Positions 24,761 to 34,084 of a stretch of DNA of 64,000 bases are shown piece after piece. The position numbers were made by a program, and so were the translations under genes. The notes under the pieces were generated by a model that saw only the letters and a list, made by a program, of their open reading frames with translations, was not told where the DNA came from and searched no databases. Numbering within the stretch: position 1 is the stretch's first letter; every line of letters begins with the position of its first letter. This stretch comes from Leadbetterella sp964489955 (GTDB lineage Bacteria > Bacteroidota > Bacteroidia > Cytophagales > Spirosomataceae): positions 1 to 64,000 of the forward strand of contig CAZBAV010000004.1 of NCBI GenBank assembly GCA_964489955.1, given 5' to 3'.

Positions 24761-26019
24761 AATTCAACTTTATGAAAACCAGAAACAGAACCACCTTCTG
24801 TTACGTTAAATAATTGTGTAGCATTGTTCAGAGAACTATTAAGCTCAAAGTAGCCGTTAATGCTTTTTGTAGGAGCGTTAACTCTAATAAGCAGTTTATC
24901 GTCTACTTTAACTGTACCATATGCAGCACCTGGGTTTGTTACAGATGGCACTCCGTTAATTTTGGTTCTTGCTTTTGTTGCAACATCAATTGCATAAAAG
25001 TCCCATACTTCTGAGAAATTAATATTTCCTGTAGGCCCTCCGGTTAAGGCTACCGTAGGAATAGTGGTGATCAATTTTCCGTTTGTAGCATAAACTGTAA
25101 CAAACTTTCCACCTGTCATAATGTCGTCCATCTTTAGCTCCCAACTTTTATCAATTTCTGTCTCTGCAGCCTTTATACGAGCAATTTTTGATTTTCCTCC
25201 AATTCCGGTAGGGCTTGTACCCTGCGTAACGATGTAAAGGTCTCCGTTTGTATCAAAGCTATACATTTCATTGTCGTTAATGTAAGCTATAGCTCCGGTA
25301 TCCTCTATTTTAGTAGTTTTTTCGTAACGGCCTGTAGCTATATCGATAACTGCTATGTAAACATCGGGGAAGAAATCATCCCAAAAGCCCTTCTGAGCTG
25401 CATTTGTTTTCGCATAAGTTACGTTAGCAAACAATTTTCCGTTTTTGACTGCTAAAAACTTCTGACCTACCGAGCGATACAATATAGCAGCGTCAGTTGT
25501 GCCTCTTTCGTTTACAGCTGTAGTTAAATCAATTTCACCTGTTCTTGCGAGAGTAGTTGGATTGAAAGTCTGAATTTTCAACGGGCTAGCACCATCCCAA
25601 TAATATCCTTGGGTCTCATTAGCTATAACGAAATTTCCAGTACCGTTTGTCGTATTATCACCTGCTAAGAAATTTTCAGAAACAATCTTACCATTCTCAA
25701 GTTTAAGTCTTTCTACTCCTTTGGCATTATCACTAGTTTTGAAAAGCTTTAGCAACCAATTTTTGTATGGTCTCCAGCCACCCATTCCCATTCCTTGGGT
25801 AGAGTTTGTAGTAATGTTCGATACGTTTCCTGTGGGAATTTGATCAAACACCGTTACATAACCAGGTTTTGTAAGAGTGTTTTCACTCATGGTCATTAAA
25901 ACATATTTGCTCTCTTTAGGCTCTTCAGTAGGATCCGGGTCTTTTTTGTCGCATGAAACAACAGCAAAGACAGCAGCAAGGGCTAAGAACTTAAGCGTTA
26001 TTTTTTTCATATTTAGCAT
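24757..26019 (-). CDS. DUF4374-like lipoprotein partner of a TonB receptor
   Basis: A 420-residue lipoprotein: after MLNMKK the signal peptide ends in the lipobox VVSC (about residues 20-23). The mature part begins with a Pro/Glu-rich linker (DKKDPDPTEEPKES), followed by propeller-like beta repeats (YVLMTMSENTLTKPGYVTVF, GGWRPYKNWLLKLFKTSD, YSFDTNGDLYIVTQGT). The length and the STQGMGMGGW region resemble DUF4374 proteins, which in Bacteroidota lie beside siderophore-type TonB receptors. It begins immediately after the TonB receptor stop and overlaps the esterase by 4 bp. A surface or periplasmic ligand-binding helper is likely; the exact family assignment is from memory of the pattern. Confidence 0.72.
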   Translation of the reverse strand: MLNMKKITLKFLALAAVFAVVSCDKKDPDPTEEPKESKYVLMTMSENTLTKPGYVTVFDQIPTGNVSNITTNSTQGMGMGGWRPYKNWLLKLFKTSDNAKGVERLKLENGKIVSENFLAGDNTTNGTGNFVIANETQGYYWDGASPLKIQTFNPTTLARTGEIDLTTAVNERGTTDAAILYRSVGQKFLAVKNGKLFANVTYAKTNAAQKGFWDDFFPDVYIAVIDIATGRYEKTTKIEDTGAIAYINDNEMYSFDTNGDLYIVTQGTSPTGIGGKSKIARIKAAETEIDKSWELKMDDIMTGGKFVTVYATNGKLITTIPTVALTGGPTGNINFSEVWDFYAIDVATKARTKINGVPSVTNPGAAYGTVKVDDKLLIRVNAPTKSINGYFELNSSLNNATQLFNVTEGGSVSGFHKVEL

Positions 26020-28374
26020 TTATATAATTGAATAATTAATTTTTAAATGGAAGCTTCTACCGGCTCTTTGAACCCTGTAATTATCGTAGATATCATGGTT
26101 TAAGATATTTTTCACATCGGTACCTATAGATATTCTCTTTTGAGGGAAACTCAGGAGTATACCTGAGTTAACTAAATGTTGGTTTGGGATAATTAGTAGA
26201 GTATTTACCGTAGCTTTTCCGAAAATCCCTTTTCCTTCTAAACGTTTAGGGATAGTTTCTAAATAATATTCATGGAGATAATTATAGAACAAAAACGCCT
26301 TTAAAGTAGCACTGTTATTAAAAAATGGTTTTGACTGGTAGTTTAGTCCGGCATTCCCAAACAAGAATGGAGTATTTCTTAATCTGGCATCGTTTTTCCA
26401 AGCCTCCTGTGAGTTTGTAATTCCAAATAATCTCATGCTTTGAAAGGTTGCGTTTCCTGTCAATGTAAATTGCTTGGTAAGACTATAACTTAAGTCTAGC
26501 TCCGTTCCTAAACCCTTTACGTTTTGTTGGTTTTCATAACGGGCATACGGTGCTTGTATTGGTACCAGAAGAATCAAGTCTTTTGTTCTCCTGTAAAAAG
26601 CATTGATATCTGCCGTAAATTTATTTCTTTGATTTACTCTCCAACCTAAATTAAGGTTAAGGCTTCGTTCAGGTTTCAGATTAAAGTTTTGCACAATCCA
26701 AACTGCATCACCAAATAGTTCGGTATGATCTGGTAGTCGGTTTGAATATTCAGCTGAAAAGCGAATAATGTTTGAGCTGTTTAGTTGATATTTAATGCCT
26801 TCCGCAATACCCCAGGTATTTCCGTTTAGTTTTTTGGCATCACTGCTGTTAACGTCTAAAGACTGATATGTTTCTACACCAGATGCTTTATAATTAAAGT
26901 ACTTCAGCATAAGCAAGTTCTCAATCTTTCTATTGAAAAGAGTACTGTTAAGACCTACTGAGGAGACTGATTTGAAATACTCTGATGGTAAGCTAAGTAC
27001 ATCTATTTGTGTATCCAAGAACTTTGCACCTAAAGGGTCATTACCTTTTCTATCAGCTTGTGTAAAGACTTGGTTAAGCTCTAAGGTATTATTTAAATTT
27101 AAACTGTATTTTAAATTAGTTCTGGAAGTAAAGTACTTGTTTCGTATATCAGAAAGGGAGGGACGGCTACTTTCGCCATTTCTTAGAGGATTGGGAGTAA
27201 ATACTCCATACCAATCATACGTTCCTTTTACCGTATCAATACGATTAATGGTTAATGTATTATATGCTAAAAACTGATCAATACTCAGGGACCCAGCTTG
27301 TTTTTTGTACTTTAATGAAGGAATTAGGGAAGTTTGTTTAGATAGAATACCACCATAAGGTTCGGTCATTAGTGCCGGATGTTGTTGCTCTCTTGTAAAC
27401 TTAAATCCTGCTAAATCTAACCGGATTTCATCTGCCCATGATAAATCTCTAAATCCGGCAAAAGCTTGTGCAAAATAACCTGTATAGGCATTATGGAAGA
27501 GATTTAACTTGGCATCCTTTTGATTTCTAGTTTCAGGATCAACAACCTTAGCATTTACTTTATAGTTATTGTCGGAATGGTTAAAGAATGCATCGGTGCC
27601 GTAAAACAGTTTTCCTTTAGTAAGGTATAAGTTTAAGTTAGCCCTATGGGTGTTGAATGATCCTACCTCATAAGATACATCTACAAAGTTTTTATTTAAA
27701 TTCCTGCTAACTAAGTTTACGCCACCACCTAGAGCATCTGACCCTAAACTTACAGGTAAAACGCCTTTATAAATTTCAACTCTCTCAAGCATATTTACCG
27801 GTAAGGCAGAAAGTGAAAAGCCATCGCCCATGTAATCCATAGGCACGCCATCTTTAAAATAACGTATAGACTTTCCCTGAAAACCATTTAAGCTAACATC
27901 TGTGGCTGAACCTAAACCTCCTGTTTGCCTGATTCTAACTCCAGAAGAGCGATTCATTAATTCAGAAATGTTTACAGGTAGTTCATAGCTTTTCTTTAAA
28001 TCAATAACTTCGGTTTTAATGGACTCCTCTCGTTTAAGAGCGGTTTCTGTTTTTCCCGTCACTACAGTTTCATTCAGTACATTAATCTGCTCTGTAAGTT
28101 TAATATTGTGATTGGTATTTGGTAGTACAGTTATTTCCTGAGTGGTGAAACCAACCATGGAAATAACCAATGTAGCACTTTTACTTACATTTATAGTAAA
28201 TTTACCGTCCGCATCTGTGGTCGTTACTTCACCAGTATCTTTAGCTTTAATTACTACACCAGCTAAAGTTTCACCATTACTGGCACGCACTACTCCGCTT
28301 ACTTTGCTGCTTTGTGCTAGAACATAAGTTTGTATAAAAAATACCGTGAAGACTATTTTGAATAATAATTGAAT
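26020..28374 (-). CDS. TonB-dependent outer-membrane receptor with N-terminal carboxypeptidase-regulatory-like domain
   Basis: Takes up a ligand, plausibly a ferric siderophore, across the outer membrane. The mature protein begins SSKVSGVVRASNGETLAGVV (CarboxypepD_reg-like domain, about 80 residues), then a plug (PVNISELMNRSSGVRIRQTG, GVLPVSLGSDALGGGVNLVS) and a 22-strand barrel-type region to the C terminus. The first standard start in frame is a GTG at 28290, but the frame continues upstream with a clear signal peptide (IIQLLFKIVFTVFFIQTYVLAQ), so the true gene reaches to about 28374-28382. No ATG/GTG/TTG exists in frame there: the start is either a rare ATT/ATC codon or the ATG at 28382 with a one-base frame difference. 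First gene of the four-gene uptake operon. Confidence 0.88.
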   Translation of the reverse strand: MQLLFKIVFTVFFIQTYVLAQSSKVSGVVRASNGETLAGVVIKAKDTGEVTTTDADGKFTINVSKSATLVISMVGFTTQEITVLPNTNHNIKLTEQINVLNETVVTGKTETALKREESIKTEVIDLKKSYELPVNISELMNRSSGVRIRQTGGLGSATDVSLNGFQGKSIRYFKDGVPMDYMGDGFSLSALPVNMLERVEIYKGVLPVSLGSDALGGGVNLVSRNLNKNFVDVSYEVGSFNTHRANLNLYLTKGKLFYGTDAFFNHSDNNYKVNAKVVDPETRNQKDAKLNLFHNAYTGYFAQAFAGFRDLSWADEIRLDLAGFKFTREQQHPALMTEPYGGILSKQTSLIPSLKYKKQAGSLSIDQFLAYNTLTINRIDTVKGTYDWYGVFTPNPLRNGESSRPSLSDIRNKYFTSRTNLKYSLNLNNTLELNQVFTQADRKGNDPLGAKFLDTQIDVLSLPSEYFKSVSSVGLNSTLFNRKIENLLMLKYFNYKASGVETYQSLDVNSSDAKKLNGNTWGIAEGIKYQLNSSNIIRFSAEYSNRLPDHTELFGDAVWIVQNFNLKPERSLNLNLGWRVNQRNKFTADINAFYRRTKDLILLVPIQAPYARYENQQNVKGLGTELDLSYSLTKQFTLTGNATFQSMRLFGITNSQEAWKNDARLRNTPFLFGNAGLNYQSKPFFNNSATLKAFLFYNYLHEYYLETIPKRLEGKGIFGKATVNTLLIIPNQHLVNSGILLSFPQKRISIGTDVKNILNHDIYDNYRVQRAGRSFHLKINYSII

Positions 28375-28547
28375 GATTGCATTTATTTATTGTGGGTGCA
28401 AAAATACCTTATTTAGATTTATTTAAAATAATAAATGCTCTTTTTTTTGAATTTAATCTTGCTTACATTATAGTAAATCATGCTTTTTATCCAGATTTGT
28501 GTTTATTTTGCACTAAATTAATTTTATTAAACAACTATCGAATAATT

Positions 28548-29372
28548 ATGAAACTACTTAAAGTTTTAGCTATATCATTGATTAGCTTCAGTGTGTGTGC
28601 CCAATCTCTAAAAACACCTACTCCTAGCCCATTACAGAAGATTTCTCAAGAGTTTGCATTGTCTACCATAGATGTTGAATATTCAAGACCTTCTGCAAAA
28701 GGTCGTAAGGTTTTTGGTGACTTAGAAAAATATGGTAACGTATGGAGAACGGGAGCAAATTCTCCTACTACATTTACCTTCGGAGAGGATGTATCTGTTG
28801 GTGGTAAGGCATTAAAGGCTGGGAAATATGTATTGTTGACTATCCCTGGAAAGGACTCTTGGCAGGTGATGTTTTGTAAGCCAACTGCTTCTTCTTTTAC
28901 CTTTAAAGAAGAGGATGTAGTAGTGAAGTTTTCTGTAAAGCCGAACGAGATGCCTTTTGCATTTGAGACGTTTATGATAGCTTTTGGTGAGCAAACTGCC
29001 AGCTCTGTTAAAGTGAGCCTATTGTGGGAAAACACTGATGTGGAGTTTGAAATTACTGCAAATATTGACCAAAAGGTAATGGATGCAATTGACAAAGCTA
29101 TGAATGTAGATAGCAAACCTTATCATGCCGCTGCATCATATTATTATGACAACAACAAGGATATGAAGAAGGCTTTGGAGTGGGCTACAAAAGCAGCCGA
29201 TGCTCAACCACATGCTTTTTGGATTACGCACCTTAAAGCAAAAATACAAGCTAAATTAGGAGATAAAGCAGGTGCTGTTGCTTCGGCTAATAAGTCTATT
29301 GAAGTGGCTAAGAAAGCAGGAAATGATGGGTATGTTGATCTTAACGAAAAGCTTATTAAGTCTTTGAAGTAA
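28548..29372 (+). CDS. DUF2911 secreted protein with C-terminal helical repeat
   Basis: A 274-residue exported protein with signal peptide MKLLKVLAISLISFSVCAQ. The DUF2911 domain (about residues 25-170) shows PSPLQKISQEFALSTIDVEY, SRPSAKGRKVFGDLEKYGNVWRTGAN and GKALKAGKYVLLTIPG. A TPR-like tail follows (about 190-274; AASYYYDNNKDMKKALEWATKA, KAKIQAKLGDKAGAVASANKS). Only the ATG at 28548 gives a signal peptide; the open frame further upstream is not coding. Divergent from the TonB receptor. DUF2911 proteins are common in Bacteroidota; no function is established. Confidence 0.87.
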   Translation: MKLLKVLAISLISFSVCAQSLKTPTPSPLQKISQEFALSTIDVEYSRPSAKGRKVFGDLEKYGNVWRTGANSPTTFTFGEDVSVGGKALKAGKYVLLTIPGKDSWQVMFCKPTASSFTFKEEDVVVKFSVKPNEMPFAFETFMIAFGEQTASSVKVSLLWENTDVEFEITANIDQKVMDAIDKAMNVDSKPYHAAASYYYDNNKDMKKALEWATKAADAQPHAFWITHLKAKIQAKLGDKAGAVASANKSIEVAKKAGNDGYVDLNEKLIKSLK

Positions 29373-29395
29373 TTTTTTTGACTTAGCATGATTTG

Positions 29396-29424
29396 AAAGG
29401 ACATCCAAAAAGGGTGTCCTTTTT
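29396..29424 (+). terminator. Intrinsic terminator after the DUF2911 gene
   Basis: AAAGGACATCC (29396-29406) pairs with GGGTGTCCTTT (29412-29422) with one G-T pair and an A5 loop, followed by T residues. Confidence 0.85.
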
Positions 29425-29500
29425 ATTTATATTCTTGTTTAAGTGTGCCTTTTACAATGGTTTTTCATTAATTTGTATTTTTTGGCCTTTATCAGATATT

Positions 29501-30937
29501 ATGGAAGAACTTATACGTAAGATTAATGATATTGTTTGGAGCAATGCTCTAATAGCTTTGTGTCTTGGAGTGGGTATTTATTTTACAATTTCTACCCGCT
29601 TATTGCAGATTACCCACATAAAAGATATGGTAAGATTACTGTTTGCCAAAAACCAAAACAGTAGCGGAGTTTCTTCATTTCAAGCATTTGCTATTGCCAT
29701 GTGTGGCCGTATTGGTACTGGAAATATAGCCGGAGTAGCCACAGCCATAGCGTTTGGTGGACCCGGAGCGGTAGTCTGGATGTGGATTATGGCTTTTTTG
29801 GGAAGTTCCTCTGCATTTATAGAAGCAACATTGGGACAAATTTATAAAGAAGAGCGAAACGGTTTTTATAGGGGAGGTCCAGCATTTTATATTCAAAAAG
29901 GTTTAGGTATTAAATGGTATGCAATAGTTTTTGCCATAATGACCATTATTAGTATGGCTATTTGCTTACCAGGAGTACAGAGCAACAGCATTTCTACTAG
30001 TATGCATACGGCATTCAACATTCCATTGGAATACAGCGGAATTGCCATGGTACTTTTGTTTCTAGTGATTGTAATAGGAGGGATGCGTCGTATTAGCAAA
30101 GTTTCAGAATTGGTAGTTCCTTTTATGAGTTTAGGTTATATGATAGCAGCATTTATCGTAATAGCTGTAAATCTAGATAAGATACCTGCTATGCTGACTT
30201 TGGTTTTTAATTCTGCATTTTCGTTAGATCCTCTTTTTGGTGGTATTATTGGCTCAGCAATATCGTGGGGAGTAAAAAGAGGTATATATTCTAATGAAGC
30301 AGGGCAAGGAACCGCACCACACGCGGCTGCGGCTGCCTCGGTAAGTCATCCGGTGAAACAAGGTTTAGTGCAGTCATTTTCTATTTATGTAGATACGCTT
30401 TTTATATGTTCTGCTACAGCATTTATGATTCTAGCCACTGATCAGTATAACGTGCATCATCCAGAAGGTGGATTCATAGTAGAGAACCTTCCGGGTGTAG
30501 GAATCGGACCTGCGTATACACAATATTCAGTGGAGAAAAGTTTCCCTGGTTTTGGTAGTGCATTTGTGGCTATTTCACTGTTCTTTTTTGCATTTACCTC
30601 CTTTATAGCCTACTTTTTTATGGCAGAAACAAACCTGTCTTTTTTAGACAAAAGTGGTAAATTTATGCAAACGGGAAGATGGATAATTATCTTATGTATT
30701 ATGGGGTCTGCCTTTTATGGGGCAGTTAAACCAGCTGAAATTGCCTGGATGTTAGGTGATATTGGTGTAGGAACCATGGCATGGCTTAATATTGTAGCAA
30801 TTATTTTACTCCGTAAACCAGCTTTGAAGGCTTTAAAAGACTATAAATCTCAGAAAAAGCAAGGGAAAAATCCGGTTTTTAATTCCAGAGAGTTAGGTAT
30901 TAAAAATGCCAATTTTTGGGAAAGAAATATTGATTAA
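29501..30937 (+). CDS. Alanine/glycine:cation symporter (AGCS family)
   Basis: A 478-residue sodium/amino-acid symporter with about ten or eleven membrane helices. The AGCS signature is clear: SSFQAFAIAMCGRIGTGNIAGVATAIAFGGPGAVVWMWIMAFLG is recognisable in its parts (GRIGTGNIAGV, GGPGAVVWMW), then IEATLGQIYKE, GIYSNEAGQGTAPHAAAAA and the C-terminal PAEIAWMLGDIGVGTMAW. The ATG at 29501 is preferred to an upstream open frame that crosses the terminator. Long untranslated stretch (377 bp) follows before the next gene. Confidence 0.93.
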   Translation: MEELIRKINDIVWSNALIALCLGVGIYFTISTRLLQITHIKDMVRLLFAKNQNSSGVSSFQAFAIAMCGRIGTGNIAGVATAIAFGGPGAVVWMWIMAFLGSSSAFIEATLGQIYKEERNGFYRGGPAFYIQKGLGIKWYAIVFAIMTIISMAICLPGVQSNSISTSMHTAFNIPLEYSGIAMVLLFLVIVIGGMRRISKVSELVVPFMSLGYMIAAFIVIAVNLDKIPAMLTLVFNSAFSLDPLFGGIIGSAISWGVKRGIYSNEAGQGTAPHAAAAASVSHPVKQGLVQSFSIYVDTLFICSATAFMILATDQYNVHHPEGGFIVENLPGVGIGPAYTQYSVEKSFPGFGSAFVAISLFFFAFTSFIAYFFMAETNLSFLDKSGKFMQTGRWIIILCIMGSAFYGAVKPAEIAWMLGDIGVGTMAWLNIVAIILLRKPALKALKDYKSQKKQGKNPVFNSRELGIKNANFWERNID

Positions 30938-31314
30938 CGGAGAAATACTACTTGTAGTTAAGCGTAATTATGCACGTCTTACTGAGAGTTGATAAAATAT
31001 TATTGATCCATTTTTTGGTACATTGATATACTTAGTGTATTGATTGTGTTTTCTTTAAGTTATGCAATTCTACGCAGCCTACTTTCTTATAAGCAATCTC
31101 TTGATATAGTTTTTTTTGGCTAAAGAAACTAAAGAGAATGGTTGTGATAATCCCTTCAAAGAGAATATCTATATCAATTTACCAAAATATTTTGTTCGTA
31201 TTCTGTGTGAAATAAAAAATGCACGGGAATTTTTTATTAGCATTGCAAATGTGATTTTAATACGATAAAATATTAATAATTGCAGCCATTAAAAAAATCT
31301 AACCTTAAATTATT
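30938..31314. other. Non-coding gap of 377 bp
   Basis: AT-rich sequence between the AGCS symporter and the DUF485-like gene. No coding frame, tRNA or strong hairpin was found; the right part presumably holds the promoter of the symporter pair, but no clear TAnnTTTG element stands out (TATTTTG at about 31184-31190 is one base short). Confidence 0.5.
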
Positions 31315-31599
31315 ATGCACGTTAATCAGACCGTTGAGGAAAGTGAAGCCTTGACCAAGAAGAAATCGGCGTTGGGAATACGCTTATTTTTTGTCTACTT
31401 AATCCTTTATGCAGGTTTTGTTATTATTGGAGTTGTCCAATATGAACTACTGTCTAACCAAGTCTTTGCTGGACTTAATCTTGCCTTAGTTTACGGCATT
31501 GGTTTGATTGTGATAGCCGTTATTATGGGAATAATTTATAATTATTTCTGCACCAAGTATGAAGACGACGAAACCCTTAAAACCAAAGAATCACTATGA
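31315..31599 (+). CDS. DUF485-like small membrane protein, partner of a solute:sodium symporter
   Basis: A 94-residue protein with two membrane helices (about 22-46 and 56-80). The second helix region GLNLALVYGIGLIVIAVIMG followed by YNYFCTKYE matches the DUF485/YjcH pattern. Such proteins are encoded directly upstream of acetate or carboxylate symporters. The ATGA overlap of 4 bp with the symporter gene indicates translational coupling. Likely assists assembly or activity of that transporter. Confidence 0.78.
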   Translation: MHVNQTVEESEALTKKKSALGIRLFFVYLILYAGFVIIGVVQYELLSNQVFAGLNLALVYGIGLIVIAVIMGIIYNYFCTKYEDDETLKTKESL

Positions 31600-33494
31600 T
31601 TTATGATATATCTTATACCGCACTAGTATTCTTCTTTGTGTTTGTAGGCTTAGTGATTGGACTTTCTTTCTATTTTGGTAGAAAGAAGAGCTCTTCTTCA
31701 TCATATTATGCAGCTGGCGGAGAAATTCACTGGGCAGTAAATGGAATCGCTTTTGCAGGAGATTATCTTTCTGCAGCCTCATTTTTAGGTATTTGTGGTA
31801 TGATTGCAGTAGCAGGATTTGATGGTTTTCTATATGCTATTGGCTTTCTTGCAGGCTGGATTGTAGCTCTCTTCCTTATAGCGGAACCATTTAAACGTTT
31901 GGGTAAATATACATTTACAGATGCCTTGAACGCCAAATTTAATTCTCGGGCTATTACCCTTACTGCTTCTATCAGTACGCTTATCATTTCTATTTTCTAC
32001 CTCATTCCTCAAATGGTGGGAGCTGGAGATTTGGTTATGCCACTTTTGGGATTACCACATTGGGCTGGAGTGATATTGGTAGGTACAATAGTGATTGTGA
32101 TAGTAGCTAGTGCAGGAATGGCATCTACCACCTATGTGCAGTTCTTAAAAGGCGGTTTGCTTATTGTGCTTTCCCTGGTGTTAACAGTATTTATCCTTAA
32201 GAATGGACTTTCCCTATCGCCAGATTTTAAAGATAAAAAAAGCCATAACTTTACAGAACTTACACCACAACTAGATGGAGAAAAGGTACTTTCAGTAGCT
32301 GATTATAGTGTAGTTTCACAACAAACCATAGCTGGCAAAACCTTTGTAAAATTATCTGGCAGTGAAGGCGAAAGATGGTTTAGATTAAGTGGAGATAAGC
32401 TCAAGGAAGCATTATCTGTTACACAACAGGCAAACGGACAAGTCTTGTACAATGGAGCTCCAAAAGAAGACCGGAAGTTTTATCAAGTAGGTAATCTAAG
32501 TAAGATTATTGTAGATGGAGAAGAGGTGGAGAAGACGGGTTCTGTAGGTCCTTTTGAGTTTCTTTCTACCATTGAAAAGAGTGAAATTACGCGTTTCTTA
32601 CAAGTGAAAACTACCGATGGTAATGATCAAGTTTCTATTTATTATCCGGAAATTACGGAAGGAAAGGCCTTTATGTTACCTGGTTTAAAATACAAGATAG
32701 GACAGGGGGCAAGTCTTTGGAGCAAACTGGATTTTGTATCCTTGATGTTGGCTTTATTTTTAGGAACAGCTGCATTGCCACATATTTTAATTAGGTACTA
32801 CACCGTAAAAACACCTCGTGATGCTCGTAAATCTACTATTTTGGCAATTGCTGCTATTGGTGGCTTTTATATCATGACACTTTTTATGGGTTTGGGAGCT
32901 TCTGTGAATGGGGTATTGGATGTGGAGTCTAGTAATATGGCTGCACCTTTATTAGCCAAAGCTTTTGGTGTAGCGTTGTTCTCTATTATTTCTGCTGTAG
33001 CATTTGCTACCGTTTTGGGTACCGTGGCAGGTCTTATTGTAGCCTCTTCCGGTGCTATAGCACATGACTTTATAGATGTTTATCTAAAAAAGAATTTGGA
33101 TGACAACAAAAAGGTAAAGGTTGGAAAAATGGCTGCCGTTGGAGTTGGAGTCTTTGCTATAGCACTAGGTATGGCATTTAAAGGCATAAACGTTTCCTTT
33201 TTGGTAGGTTGGGCATTTGCCATAGCTGCATCTGCAAATCTCCCAGCTATTTTGTTCCTGCTATTTTGGAAGAATACATCGCAAACTGGTATTGCGGCAT
33301 CCATAGTTGTAGGTATTGTATCTTCTTTAGCTATAATCCTTACCTCACCCACTATGTGGGATAAATACGGAAAAGGAGCGGAGAACTCACCCCATCTGTT
33401 AGAAAACCCAGCACTAATTTCTTTCCCATTGGCAGTCTTGACTGTTTACGTAGTTTCCATTCTGTATCCAGGTAAGAAAACTGTTTTGGTTTAA
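31596..33494 (+). CDS. Sodium:solute symporter (ActP/VC_2705-type) with a large internal insert
   Basis: A 632-residue SSS-family transporter, probably for acetate or another carboxylate. N-terminal YYAAGGEIHWAVNGIAFAGDYLSAAS and FLGICGMIAVAGFDGF, FLIAEPFKRLGKYTFTDAL are SSS signatures; the C-terminal half has TAALPHILIRYYTVKTPRDARKS and AFATVLGTVAGLIVASSGAIAHD. Residues about 205-375 form a soluble insert between two helices, rich in charged residues and with beta-like strands (KTFVKLSGSEGERWFRLSG, NLSKIIVDGEEVEKTG). Inserts at this site occur in the VC_2705 subgroup. Ends before a terminator. Confidence 0.88.
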   Translation: MIYDISYTALVFFFVFVGLVIGLSFYFGRKKSSSSSYYAAGGEIHWAVNGIAFAGDYLSAASFLGICGMIAVAGFDGFLYAIGFLAGWIVALFLIAEPFKRLGKYTFTDALNAKFNSRAITLTASISTLIISIFYLIPQMVGAGDLVMPLLGLPHWAGVILVGTIVIVIVASAGMASTTYVQFLKGGLLIVLSLVLTVFILKNGLSLSPDFKDKKSHNFTELTPQLDGEKVLSVADYSVVSQQTIAGKTFVKLSGSEGERWFRLSGDKLKEALSVTQQANGQVLYNGAPKEDRKFYQVGNLSKIIVDGEEVEKTGSVGPFEFLSTIEKSEITRFLQVKTTDGNDQVSIYYPEITEGKAFMLPGLKYKIGQGASLWSKLDFVSLMLALFLGTAALPHILIRYYTVKTPRDARKSTILAIAAIGGFYIMTLFMGLGASVNGVLDVESSNMAAPLLAKAFGVALFSIISAVAFATVLGTVAGLIVASSGAIAHDFIDVYLKKNLDDNKKVKVGKMAAVGVGVFAIALGMAFKGINVSFLVGWAFAIAASANLPAILFLLFWKNTSQTGIAASIVVGIVSSLAIILTSPTMWDKYGKGAENSPHLLENPALISFPLAVLTVYVVSILYPGKKTVLV

Positions 33495-33559
33495 ATAAAA
33501 AGCTTGTTACTCGAGCAATGATCTTGCAAAGTGCGTTAGTAACTATGGTATAAAATCTT

Positions 33560-33588
33560 AAAAGGTTCTCTTTGGAGAACCTTTTTTT
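33560..33588 (+). terminator. Intrinsic terminator after the symporter gene
   Basis: AAAAGGTTCTC (33560-33570), loop TTTG, GAGAACCTTTT (33575-33585) and further Ts. Eleven-bp perfect stem. Confidence 0.88.
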
Positions 33589-34056
33589 GTATACATATAC
33601 TCCAGAAGAGAAGTTTTTCTTAAAATGTTTTGGGGTGCTACATTCACGCTAATGAAATAGTTTTAGAATCGTCCTACTTATTTTACATCGCTTGATTTCG
33701 TGTCTTAATTCTATTTATTCCTCCGAGCTTTATGAGACTCAATAATAACAGCTTCATAGTATTTAGGTTGAGGCTAAATGAACCGTAAGATGTTGCTGCC
33801 AAATTTTTCTGGTGGAGCAGTAGCAGTTCAGGCATTAAAGCGGTCAAGTAACTTGGAATGGAAGAATGTAGCTGTGGATATGTTTAGTTATTAAGTTACG
33901 AAAGTGCCCTTAAGTGTTTTAAAGCTCAATAATGACAAAAACATGATAGGTAATCTTGGTGCACTCAGTTTTTTTTCGAATGTTTTTTGACTCAACCGGT
34001 TCTTTTTCTTTTATCAGAGAACTTGTGTGAAAAATGTTTCTGGGATATATAAACAT
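33589..34056. other. Non-coding gap between the symporter terminator and tRNA-Arg
   Basis: About 470 bp with no convincing gene. One 38-codon frame (33778-33894, plus strand) encodes a peptide without signal sequence or recognisable motif. The composition is slightly less AT-rich than the surrounding gaps, so a decayed gene or an RNA is possible, but nothing specific is seen. Confidence 0.5.
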
Positions 34057-34083
34057 AAAAAAAAGCCCTCATATGAGGGCTTT
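34057..34083 (-). terminator. Terminator of tRNA-Arg
   Basis: AAAGCCCTCATATGAGGGCTTT (two 11-bp arms, 34062-34083) is a perfect palindrome. On the minus strand it starts 1 nt after the tRNA and is followed by a T8 run. No CCA is encoded between the tRNA and the stem. Confidence 0.85.
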
Positions 34084-34084
34084 G

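Noticed and set aside
28377..28547. Upstream extension of the DUF2911 gene
   Set aside because: Only the ATG at 28548 gives a signal peptide; upstream codons are AT-rich and without protein character.
33778..33894. 38-codon frame as a gene
   Set aside because: No signal peptide, motif, promoter element or neighbour coupling; length compatible with chance.
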